A stretch of 64,000 nucleotides of DNA. It comes from Nocardia crassostreae (GTDB lineage: Bacteria; Actinomycetota; Actinomycetes; Mycobacteriales; Mycobacteriaceae). Below, in pieces: positions 42,502 to 50,801 of this stretch. The stretch is taken from positions 186,001-250,000 of the forward strand of contig NZ_BDCH01000019.1 of assembly GCF_001613405.1 (NCBI RefSeq), read 5' to 3'. Below the pieces are notes generated by a model. It had not been told where the DNA came from and ran no database searches. It saw only the letters and a program-made list of their open reading frames with translations. Position 1 is the first letter of the stretch. The number at the start of each line of letters is the position of its first letter. Position numbers and translations under genes: made by a program.

Positions 42502-45426
42502 ATGGTGAGCCTGTTTCAACCGCGTATGACGAGTCCGGCGCCGATCCAGCAGCCCCGCGGCGATTACCCGGACGCTGTTCCGGATCGGCTCGCGGGCGGC
42601 ACTCCCACCGCGTTGAAGAACGACCTGGAGGCATTGCTGGGCGCGGCGAAGGTTCATACGCGTGCGCTGGATCTGGTGCGATACGCCAGCGATTTCAGCC
42701 CATATCGATTGGTGCCTCAGGTGGTGGTGAACCCGCGGAGCCCCGAGGAAGTGGCGGCGGTACTCGACTATGCGAGACGCACCGGGCATACCGTCACCTT
42801 CCGGGCCGCGGGGACCAGCGCGAACGGTCAGGCGCTCAGCGACGACATCCTGGTCGACGTCCGCGCGGGCTGGACGGGAGCGACGGTCGAGGACGACGGC
42901 AGGCGGTTACGGGTGCGACCCGGTACCACGGTCGGGATGGCCAACGCGATACTGGCACGGCACGGCACCCGTCTGGGACCGGATCCGGCCAGCTCGGCAG
43001 CCTGCACGGTGGGCGGCGTCATCGCCGACAATTCCTCCGGTTTCGCCGCCGGGGTGACCCAGACCGCCGCCGTCACACTGCGTTCCGCCACCGTGGTCCT
43101 GCCGTCGGGAACCATCGTCGACACCGGCGCGCCCGATGCCGACGAGCGGCTGGCGGCCGCCGCGCCGGAGCTGGTCGCGGAGTTGTCGCGCATCAAGGAC
43201 GAGATCCGGGCCGACGGCACCCTGTCGGCGCGGATCCGCCACAAGTTCTCGATCAAGAACACCAACGGGTATCGCCTCGACGCCTTTCTGGTCGCCGACA
43301 CACCGGCGGGGATCCTGACTCGGCTGCTGGTGTGTTCGTAGGGCACCCTCGGATTCGTCGCCGAGGCGGTTTTCGACACCGTGCCGCTGCTTCCCGAGCG
43401 CGCCGCCGCCTGGCTGATGTTCGACACCGTGGACGACGCGGCGACGACGGTGCCGAAATTCATGGCGGCGGGCGCACAAGTGGCGGAATTGCTCGACGGC
43501 GAGACGCTGCGCTCGATTTCCGTTCTGCCGGAGGGGAAACCGGCGTGGTCCGAGGTCTCGGACAAGGCCGCGGCGCTGCTGGTGGAGGTCCGCGCCGCCG
43601 ATTCGGCCGCCCTGGCGGCGGCATTACCGGCACTGGAAGCGGTGCTGGCCGATTGCCCGCTCACCGAGCCGGGCCGATTCACCCGCGACAAAGCGGAGAT
43701 GAACGGGTGCTGGGAGATTCGCGAAGGTCTTGGCGGATTGCTCGGTTTGCAGCGGCCGGTCGGCCACAACATGATCAGCGAGGACGTGTGCGTCCCGCCC
43801 AACCGGGTCGCGGAGGCCGTCGCCGATGTGAACGACCTGCTGGCCAAGCACGGCTACCACCCATCGGTACAGGGGCACGCCTCCGCGGGCAATCTGCACT
43901 TCTGCCCGATGGTCGATTTCGGCAGCGCCGCCGGCACCGCGGAATACGCCGCGTTCATGGACGACCTCGTCGATCTCATCATCGGCAAATACGACGGCTC
44001 GCTGAAGGCCGAGCACGCCACCGGCCGCAAGATCGCTCCCTTCCTGCCCATCGAATGGGGTCCGCGGGCCACCGATCTGATGTGGCGGATCAAGGCGGCA
44101 TTCGATCCAGGCGGTCTGCTCGCCCCGGATGTGGTGCTCACCCGCGACCCCCAGTTGCATCTGAAGAACCTGCAGTCGATGCCGCATGCGGAGGACACCG
44201 TCGAGCACTGCATCGAATGCGGCTTCTGCGAGCACGTCTGCCCGAGCCGCCATCTCACCGTCACGCCACGGCAGCGAATCGTGCTGCGCCGGGAGATGAT
44301 TCGCCAGGGTGGTGATACGCCGATCCGGCGTGCCCTGCTCGATGAGTACGAGTACGAGGCCGTGGAAACCTGTGCGGGCGACGGCAGTTGCGCCATCGCC
44401 TGCCCGGTCGACATCGACACCGGCACGCTGATGAAGACGTATCGGCACAGCGAGCACAGCTCGCGAACGGAAAAGATCGCGCTACTGTTCGCCCGACGCT
44501 GGGCGCTCGTGGAACGCATCGCGCGCACCGCCGTGCGACTCGGGCATCTCGCCGGGTCCCGGGTGACGACGGCGATCACCGGTCTGCTGCGCCGGGTGAT
44601 CAGCACCGAGTTGCTGCCCGCATGGCTGCCGCAGATGCCGCCTGCTGCGAAAGCAGCACTGCCGCAGACGGACCGGGCCACCGCGGTCGCAGTCTACTTT
44701 CCCGCCTGCATCAACCGGATCTTCGGCCGCGCCACCGGCGGCGAGCCGGGCCCGAGCCTGCCCGAAGCACTGGTCGCCGTCTCGGCCCGCGCGGGTCTGC
44801 CGGTCTAGATCCCCCACGATGTGGCCGGAAACTGTTGTGCCACCGTGTGGCACTCCAAGGGATACGTAGGCGGCAACACCTACATGGCCAACAAGATCGT
44901 CGAGAATCTCTGGGAATGGTCCGATTCCGGCCGCCTGCCCGTCGTCGTCGACGCCGCCTCCTGCACCCTCGGCCTGCTCGACGAGGTCACCGGATATCTC
45001 ACCCCCGAGAATCTGCGGCGGCGAAACGCGATGACCGTCATGGATGCCACCGTCTGGGCCCGGGACCGGCTGCTGCCCGCACTGACGTTGCGGGAGAAGC
45101 TGAATCGCGTCGCGGTGCACCCCACGTGCTCCACCCGGCACCTGAAGATCGACGGCGCGCTGACCGATCTCGCCGCGGCGCTCGCGCACGAGGTCGTCGT
45201 GCCCGACACCGCGACCTGCTGCGGCTTCGCCGACGATCGCGGCTTCCTGCACCCGGAACTGACCGACTCCGCCACCCGCGACGAGGTCACCGAACTCGGC
45301 GATCGACGATTCGACGCGTACCTGTGCAACAACCGAACCTGCGAAATCGGCCTCGAGCGCGCCACCGGCGGCGGTTACGAGTCCTTCGTCTACCTGCTGG
45401 AAACCCTGACCCGCCAACAGTCCTGA
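42502..45426 (+). pseudogene. FAD- and Fe-S-binding D-lactate/D-2-hydroxyacid dehydrogenase, two in-frame TAGs
   Basis: One continuous frame of 975 codons with the domain order FAD-binding PCMH (RAAGTSANGQALSDDILVDV), FAD-linked oxidase C-terminal domain (VQGHASAGNLHFCPM), a 4Fe-4S pair (CIECGFCEHVCP and CAGDGSCAIACPVDIDTG) and a Cys-rich C-terminus (CCATVWHSKG, HPTCSTRH, CCGFADDRGF). This is the Dld-II/YdiJ layout, which oxidises D-lactate or D-2-hydroxyglutarate to the ketoacid. Two TAGs break it: 43339-43341 (codon 280, where relatives have Glu in GSEGTLGF) and 44806-44808 (codon 769, where Trp precedes IP.DVAG). Start ATG 42502 follows GGGAAAGG. The pyruvate oxidase gene follows by 51 nt. 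Confidence 0.85.
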
Positions 45427-45477
45427 CCCGGCCCGCCGTGCGCGGGATGAAGCTACGCGTGAGAGAAGACCGCGACC

Positions 45478-47202
45478 ATGACCATGACTGTCGCCGAAGC
45501 GCTATGGAACATGCTGGTCTCGGCCGGCGTCCGACGGTGCTACGGGATCGTGGGCGACTCGCTGAACCCCCTCATCGACGCCCTGCGCCGCGACGGCCGC
45601 GTGGAATTCGTGCACGACCGCCACGAGGAGGCGGGCGTGTTCGCGGCCGTCGCGGAGGCGTCGCTGACCGGGCAACCGGTCGCCGTGTGCGGCACGGCGG
45701 GGCCCGGCTCGATGCACCTGCCGTCCGGATTGATGGACGCCCGCCGCGAGTACGCGCCGATCATCGCGATCTCGGGCGACACCACGACAGCGCTGATGGA
45801 CACCTGGACCGCCGAGGATCTCAACACCTACGACGCGTTCTCGGCCGTGTCGCTGTACACCGGCCGGATCGTGAACCCCGCGCAGACGCGCGCGGTCGTC
45901 CAGCGCGCCGTCCAGACCGCGGTGACCGAACCGGGGCCGGTGGTGATCGCCGTCGCCCCGGATATCGCGGTGAGCCCGGTCCCGAAAGGGAAATATGTTG
46001 CCGCGCTGAACAGTCCGCCCGTGCTGCGCCCCGCGGAGGCCGACCTGCGCGATCTGGCCGCCCGGCTGAACGCGGCGAAGAGCGTCACGATCTTCGGCGG
46101 CGACGGGTGCCGCGACGCGCACGACGAAGTGGTCGCCTTGTCCGAGCGGCTCCGCGCCCCCGTGGCCTTCACCTACCGCGGCAAGCAGTGGCTGGAATGG
46201 GACAACCCCAATGCGGTCGGCATGACCGGCCTGCTCGGCTGGGGCGGCGCGTACGAGGCCATGCACCACTGCGATCTGTGCCTGCTGCTCGGCACCGACT
46301 TCCCGTTCACCGACTTCCTCCCGGACAAGCCGGTGAAGGTGCAGATCGACCGGCACCCGGCCAATCTCGCGCGCCGCACCCCGGTGGACCTCGCATTGGT
46401 CGGCGATATCAAGGACACCGTCACCGCGCTGCTGCCCTTGGTCGGGGAGAAGACCGACGGCGCCCATCTGCACCGGGCGCTCACGGCAACGGCCAAGTGG
46501 CGCAAGCGCATGGGCCGATACGTCGATCGCGGGCCCGAGATCCGGCCGATCCGACCCGAATACCTGGTGTCGGCCATCGACGAACACGCGTCCGCCGACG
46601 CCGTTTTCACCTGCGATGTCGGTACCGCCAACATCTGGACCGCACGCTATCTGTCCGCCGGACGCCATCGGCGACTGCTCACCTCCTACAGCTGGGGGTC
46701 GATGGCCATCGGCATGCCCAAGGCCATCGGGGCCGCGCTGGCCGCCCCGGGCCGGCAGGTGATCGCCCTGTGCGGCGACGGCGGCCTGTCCATGCTCATG
46801 GGCGATCTGCTGACCATCGCCGCCCGTCGGCTGCCGGTGAAACTGTTGGTGCTCAACAACTCCCGGCTCGACTTCGTGCACATCGAAATGGAGGAGGCCG
46901 GGCTGCAACCCCATGGCACCGATTTCGACGATGTCGACTACGCCCGCATCGCCGACGCCATGGGCATCCCCGGGCAGCGGGCGGAGGATCCCGCGACCCT
47001 GAGCGCGAACGTCGCCTGGCTGCTCGAAACCCCCGGACCCGCGCTGCTGGACGTGGTGGTCGAGCAGCACGCGCTCAGCCTGCCGCCGCACGTGGGCATC
47101 GGCCTGGCCGAGGGGTTCGCGCTGAGCATGGCCAAGCAGGCCATCAACGGCAACCTCGACGAGGTCATCGACACCGTCAAGAACAACGTCCGGCTGCTTT
47201 AG
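45478..47202 (+). CDS. poxB: pyruvate oxidase / pyruvate:quinone dehydrogenase
   Basis: 574-aa ThDP- and FAD-dependent enzyme aligning along its whole length with E. coli PoxB, which converts pyruvate to acetate and CO2 and passes electrons to quinone. Motifs: GVRRCYGIVGDSLNPL, the catalytic Glu in HDRHEEAG, RGKQWLEWDNPNAVGMTGL, FTCDVGTANIW and the ThDP motif CGDGGLSMLMGD to LNNS. ATG 45478 is the second residue choice; MTM duplicates the start. It lies downstream of the D-lactate dehydrogenase-like gene, so D-lactate to pyruvate to acetate is a coherent two-step route. Confidence 0.88.
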   Translation: MTMTVAEALWNMLVSAGVRRCYGIVGDSLNPLIDALRRDGRVEFVHDRHEEAGVFAAVAEASLTGQPVAVCGTAGPGSMHLPSGLMDARREYAPIIAISGDTTTALMDTWTAEDLNTYDAFSAVSLYTGRIVNPAQTRAVVQRAVQTAVTEPGPVVIAVAPDIAVSPVPKGKYVAALNSPPVLRPAEADLRDLAARLNAAKSVTIFGGDGCRDAHDEVVALSERLRAPVAFTYRGKQWLEWDNPNAVGMTGLLGWGGAYEAMHHCDLCLLLGTDFPFTDFLPDKPVKVQIDRHPANLARRTPVDLALVGDIKDTVTALLPLVGEKTDGAHLHRALTATAKWRKRMGRYVDRGPEIRPIRPEYLVSAIDEHASADAVFTCDVGTANIWTARYLSAGRHRRLLTSYSWGSMAIGMPKAIGAALAAPGRQVIALCGDGGLSMLMGDLLTIAARRLPVKLLVLNNSRLDFVHIEMEEAGLQPHGTDFDDVDYARIADAMGIPGQRAEDPATLSANVAWLLETPGPALLDVVVEQHALSLPPHVGIGLAEGFALSMAKQAINGNLDEVIDTVKNNVRLL

Positions 47203-47453
47203 GCACGAGACCATGAAAATGCTTGCGCGCCAGGCGAATCCGCTCCGCGCACGGTGGCAGTTCGACTTGGCGGCGGTCCCGCCGACCGCACCGCCGCGCG
47301 TGGCAGCCGCCGTCGGGCCGCCCCTGGCGCTGGCGGCGGCGACGGGCCGGGTCTCCCGGCACCGGCGCGCCACCCCGGCACTGGCATGCTCGTGGGATAG
47401 CCTCGGGCCGATTTCGACATTCCGGATCGGCATCGAACGGAGGTTGGCCGCGA
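47203..47453. other. 251-bp gap without a convincing gene
   Basis: Open in several frames but without codon bias, homology or a ribosome site that I can support. A GGAGG at about 47439 belongs to the antigen 85-like gene, and GGGATAGCCT near 47395 could be its promoter. Confidence 0.5.
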
Positions 47454-48520
47454 GTGATCGGTCGTCGCGTCACGACGGTACTGGCCTGTGCCGTCTGGGC
47501 CATGGCATCGGTGGCCGGCACTTCGCCACGGGCGCATGCCGAGAACGACCCGATCGTCACGTCGCGCAATCTGCTCGGCGCCGCCGTCGCACCGGACGGC
47601 TCGGTCATCGTCTCCGCGGAACTGCTGCCCGACGATCGGACCATTGTGCTCGCCGTCCGCTCGACGGCCATGAGCAAGGACATCACCGTGGTCGTGCAGC
47701 GGCCGGCGGACGCCCCGGCGCCCCGGCGCCCCGGCCGACGCTGTATCTGCTCAATGGCGCGGGCGGCGGCGAGGACACCGCCACCTGGAAGCACAACACC
47801 GACGCGCTGGCATTCCTGGCCACCAAGAACGTGAACGTCGTTCAGGTGATCGGCGGCGCGTGGAGCTATTACACCGATTGGCGCGCACCGGATCCCGTGC
47901 TCGGGGTGAACAAGTGGAAGACCTTCTTCACCGAGGAGCTTCCGCCGCTGCTCGATACCGCCCTGGGCGCCAATGGAATCAACGCCATCGCGGGGCTCTC
48001 GACCTCGGGCACGTCGGTGCTGGCCTTGCCGATCGCCAAGCCCGGACTGTATCGCGCGGTCGCGGCGTACAGCGGCTGCGCCCAGATCAGCGATCCGGCC
48101 GGATACGCCTTCGTCAATCTGGCCGTGCACGATTGGGGCGGCGGAAACACCGTGAACATGTACGGCCCGCAAGATGATCCGATGTGGGCGGCCAACGACC
48201 CCTACGTCCACGCCGATCAGTTGCGCGGGCTGGAGTTGTTCATCTCCAGCGGCACCGGGATACCCGGCAAGTACGACGCCCTGGACGGGCCGTACGCCTT
48301 GCCGGGCATCGGCGGGCTACTCAATCAGATCGCGGTCGGCGGCGTCATCGAGGCGGCCGTGGACTGGTGCAGCCACAATCTACGAGCCCGGCTGGATCAG
48401 CTCGGCATCCCCGCCACCTATGACTTCCCGCCCGCGGGCACGCACTCCTGGGGTTACTGGCAGGACGCGCTGCACCAGTCGTGGCCGGTCCTGGCCAAGG
48501 GTCTCGAACTGGCCGACTGA
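47454..48520 (+). pseudogene. antigen 85-like secreted esterase, frameshifted in an octamer repeat
   Basis: Secreted alpha/beta hydrolase of the esterase/mycolyltransferase (antigen 85) group. GTG 47454 with GGAGG upstream starts a signal peptide (VLACAVWAMASVAGTSPRAH). The mature part begins in frame but is lost in a CCCCGGCG repeat at 47713-47736. The remainder, from TLYLLNGAGGGEDTATWKHN through the nucleophile region GLSTSGTSVLALP to THSWGYWQDAL (catalytic His), lies in another frame. Removing one 8-bp unit fuses the two exactly as ADAPAPRPTLYLL, giving ~352 residues. Repeat slippage, in vivo or during sequencing, is the likely cause. It would act on cell-envelope lipids. Confidence 0.82.
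47713..47736 (+). repeat. CCCCGGCG octamer, 2 perfect copies plus a 7/8 copy
   Basis: Copies at 47713-47720 and 47721-47728, and CCCCGGCC at 47729-47736. Eight is not a multiple of three, so each gain or loss changes the reading frame of the antigen 85-like gene. The present copy number puts the signal peptide and the catalytic domain out of frame. Confidence 0.85.
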
Positions 48521-48522
48521 TC

Positions 48523-48999
48523 TCAATACCACCACCACCAGGGACCGGTGGTGGCGTCCGCCGCCGCGGTGCTGCCCGCCCCCGCGGCCATGCTGCCGGT
48601 ACCGGCCGCGACACTGCCGGGATCGCCGGTGACGATGCCGCTGCCGGTCACCGCGCTGCCCACCGCCGCGCTACCGGCTCCCGCCGCGGCGCTGCCCGCG
48701 CCCGCGCCCGCGATGCCGACCAGAGCGGCCGCGGCGGCGGCGCCCACCGCCGCCAGCGCGACCTGGGTCGGATCGGGCGGCGGCGGAGGAGGCGGAGTAG
48801 CGGCGTCGGGCGCCGGGGCGGGGGACGCCGGAGCGTCCACGGCCTGGCCGAGTCCGAGTGATGTTCCCGGTGGCGGCGGCGGGACCGCCGCGTTCGCCGC
48901 CGCGGCGGATCCGAGGATCGCCGCGATGCTCACCGCCGCGACCACTCCGGCCGCCGCCATCCTTCTGCGTACGGCGATCGACCACACAGCTCCGGTCAT
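48523..48999 (-). CDS. secreted Ala/Gly/Pro-rich low-complexity protein
   Basis: 158-aa protein. ATG 48999 follows GAGAGGAAG; an inner ATG 13 codons on is possible. A signal peptide (MAAAGVVAAVSIAAILGSAA) is followed by proline runs (PPPPP and PPPPPPP), then a long Ala/Gly/Ser repeat-like tract with GSAAAG-type units and a C-terminus of four Trp and a Tyr. No Cys in the mature part. Likely a wall- or surface-associated protein; the Trp-rich end could insert in the mycomembrane (inference). No family recognised. Copy D of the shared promoter-like element lies 88 bp upstream. Confidence 0.65.
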   Translation of the reverse strand: MTGAVWSIAVRRRMAAAGVVAAVSIAAILGSAAAANAAVPPPPPGTSLGLGQAVDAPASPAPAPDAATPPPPPPPDPTQVALAAVGAAAAAALVGIAGAGAGSAAAGAGSAAVGSAVTGSGIVTGDPGSVAAGTGSMAAGAGSTAAADATTGPWWWWY

Positions 49000-49086
49000 T
49001 TCGACACTTCCTCTCTGTCAGGTCAGCGCCGGCTTCACGACCTATGCCGGTTCCGCACTCCATGGTTGGCGGGTCGGCCACCGCGA

Positions 49087-49129
49087 CCAATGCGTATCGG
49101 TGTCCGAGATATACGGGAACGGGCATAGC
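49087..49129 (-). promoter_or_regulatory. shared promoter-like element, copy D
   Basis: Read on the minus strand: GCTATGCC (49129-49122), CGTATATCTC, then CCGATACGCATTGG ending at 49087. Same order and spacing as copy F (35 versus 34 nt between blocks). It lies 88 bp upstream of the Ala/Gly/Pro-rich secreted protein. Confidence 0.55.
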
Positions 49130-49199
49130 ACTCCGTATTCGGGCGAAAGGCCGGACCGGCATCACCGAACGATGTGGCCTGGTTCACACCACAGGTAGG

Positions 49200-50780
49200 T
49201 CAGGAAGGCCGAGGCAATTGGGCGGTCACGAAGTTCGCGACCGCCGCCGCGACCGGTTCCGCCGCACCGTCACGCGAGGCGCCGGTCACCACGTCCTGGT
49301 GGGTGTAGCCGCGGGCGCAGACCGTGTCGGCGGGCAGCAGGCCGAGTCGCGGATAGAGATCCATTTGCAGGCTCGCGTCGCCGATGACGGTGAGCGTCGG
49401 CTTGGCGCGCACTTGCGACTCGTAGCGCAGATCGCCGAAATCGGCCGCGCTGGAACGATCTCCGCCGAACGCACCGGCCAGGTCGAGGAAGAAGCGGGTG
49501 CTGTAGCAGGGGTTCACGTAGCCGAGCGACCCGCTGACCAGTGACAGCTGACGGGCCAGATCCCCGATGTCCACGCGCCCGCCGGGCCGCCAGCCGTAGA
49601 GGCGATCCGGATCGACGGGCGCGCCGCGTTGCGCGGTGCCGAGCAGTCCGGCCAGCGGGCCGTGCTCCCGGCTGGGCAGCGGAAAGGTCTTGGGCGCGGT
49701 CGGACCGTCGAATTCGCCGATGCCGGTCTGCAGAATACTGATATTGGCGCTGCTGTCGCCCAACAGCGCGCCGAGGAAGGCGTCGCCGGTCAGCATTTCG
49801 GGGTACGAGGCGGCGTACAGCGGGCGGGCGGCGGGGTTCGACGAGCCGTTGGCGATCATTCGCCGGTGCAGATCGGTCTCCTGCGGTCCCGCGCCGAGCC
49901 CGGCGATGGGCAGCAGGGTCACCGCCTTCGAACCGATGCCCGGCACGCCCGCGAAGGTCGTCGGCAGCGTTCCCGCGCGCATGGCCGCGACCGCCTCGAG
50001 GTAACCGCGGCTGTGCACCGCGTCGGCGGCGATCTGGAAGACCGGATTCGCGCCCAGGCCGAGCCAGTCGGTATTGATCAGGCCGTCGAGCCCGAAGAAG
50101 CCCGCGCACAGCGTGTGCCCCGGGGTGCCGCCGAAATCCCACGCGCCGAAGGCCGCCGTCGCCAGCGCACCGTCGGCGTGACCTCCGCAGAGCACTCGGC
50201 TGGAACGGAATTCGGCGGAAGGCAGCTGCGTGGTGAGCACCGTGTATTCGTCGTGCGCCATCTGGCGCAGGCCGATGTCGGCCAGGAAGTTCCCCGGCCG
50301 GAATCCGGCGAAGCGTTTGCCGTCGATCTCCGCGCCGCCGTAGTAGTAGTCGAACGCCCGCCCGGCGTCACCGGTTTGCAGGCCGGTGTTGTCGAATGCG
50401 CAGCCGCTGCGTTGCGGCAGCGACCACCACTCGGCCCGCTTCCCACGATTTCGCAAGTCCCCCAGGGTGGTACGTGCGATCCGGTCCATCGAGAACGCGC
50501 CCATGAACGCCGCGGGCTGCGCCACCAGCACGGCATCGGCCCGCTGCGGGTCGGCCGGGCCGTCCGCGAGCCGGTAGCGCAGGTATTCGATATCGTCGCA
50601 GGCGGCCGGACGCGGCCCCGCCGATTCCGGCAGCGGATCATGCAACCGCACGCGACTCGTCTCGATCCCGTCGGACACCGACAGCACCGCGGCGGCAGTC
50701 TCGGCCCGGGCGGGCGCGCACCCCGCGCCGCCGACGACGAGCGCGCCGATGAGCAACGCTGGCAAGAACTTTCGCTCCAT
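49200..50780 (-). CDS. secreted alpha/beta-hydrolase paralogue with nucleophile Ser replaced by Ala
   Basis: 526-aa exported protein, one of four paralogues in 9 kb. The family block DPLPESAGPRPAACDDIEYL, then DYYYGGAEIDGKRFAGF, is conserved. Where the others have GHSxG, it reads GGHADG, with Ala202 (codon at 50175-50177) in place of the nucleophile Ser. The C-terminal catalytic-His motif CARGYTHQDVV is kept. A TCC-to-GCC change would suffice. It is therefore probably not a serine hydrolase; a binding or regulatory role, or loss of function, is possible. The signal region MERKFLPALLIGALVVGGAGC could be a lipoprotein or a normal signal. It lies 21 nt after its active-looking paralogue, in one operon. 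Confidence 0.82.
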   Translation of the reverse strand: MERKFLPALLIGALVVGGAGCAPARAETAAAVLSVSDGIETSRVRLHDPLPESAGPRPAACDDIEYLRYRLADGPADPQRADAVLVAQPAAFMGAFSMDRIARTTLGDLRNRGKRAEWWSLPQRSGCAFDNTGLQTGDAGRAFDYYYGGAEIDGKRFAGFRPGNFLADIGLRQMAHDEYTVLTTQLPSAEFRSSRVLCGGHADGALATAAFGAWDFGGTPGHTLCAGFFGLDGLINTDWLGLGANPVFQIAADAVHSRGYLEAVAAMRAGTLPTTFAGVPGIGSKAVTLLPIAGLGAGPQETDLHRRMIANGSSNPAARPLYAASYPEMLTGDAFLGALLGDSSANISILQTGIGEFDGPTAPKTFPLPSREHGPLAGLLGTAQRGAPVDPDRLYGWRPGGRVDIGDLARQLSLVSGSLGYVNPCYSTRFFLDLAGAFGGDRSSAADFGDLRYESQVRAKPTLTVIGDASLQMDLYPRLGLLPADTVCARGYTHQDVVTGASRDGAAEPVAAAVANFVTAQLPRPS

Positions 50781-50801
50781 GGTCTCCTCGAACCGGACGG
50801 G

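Noticed and set aside
44388..47216. A 942-codon plus-strand frame across the dehydrogenase end and poxB
   Set aside because: Arg-rich out-of-frame shadow of poxB, which matches PoxB end to end in another frame.
47213..47453. ATG 47213 as the start of a leader in front of the antigen 85-like gene
   Set aside because: The leader shows no signal peptide or coding bias. GTG 47454 gives a proper signal peptide with GGAGG upstream.
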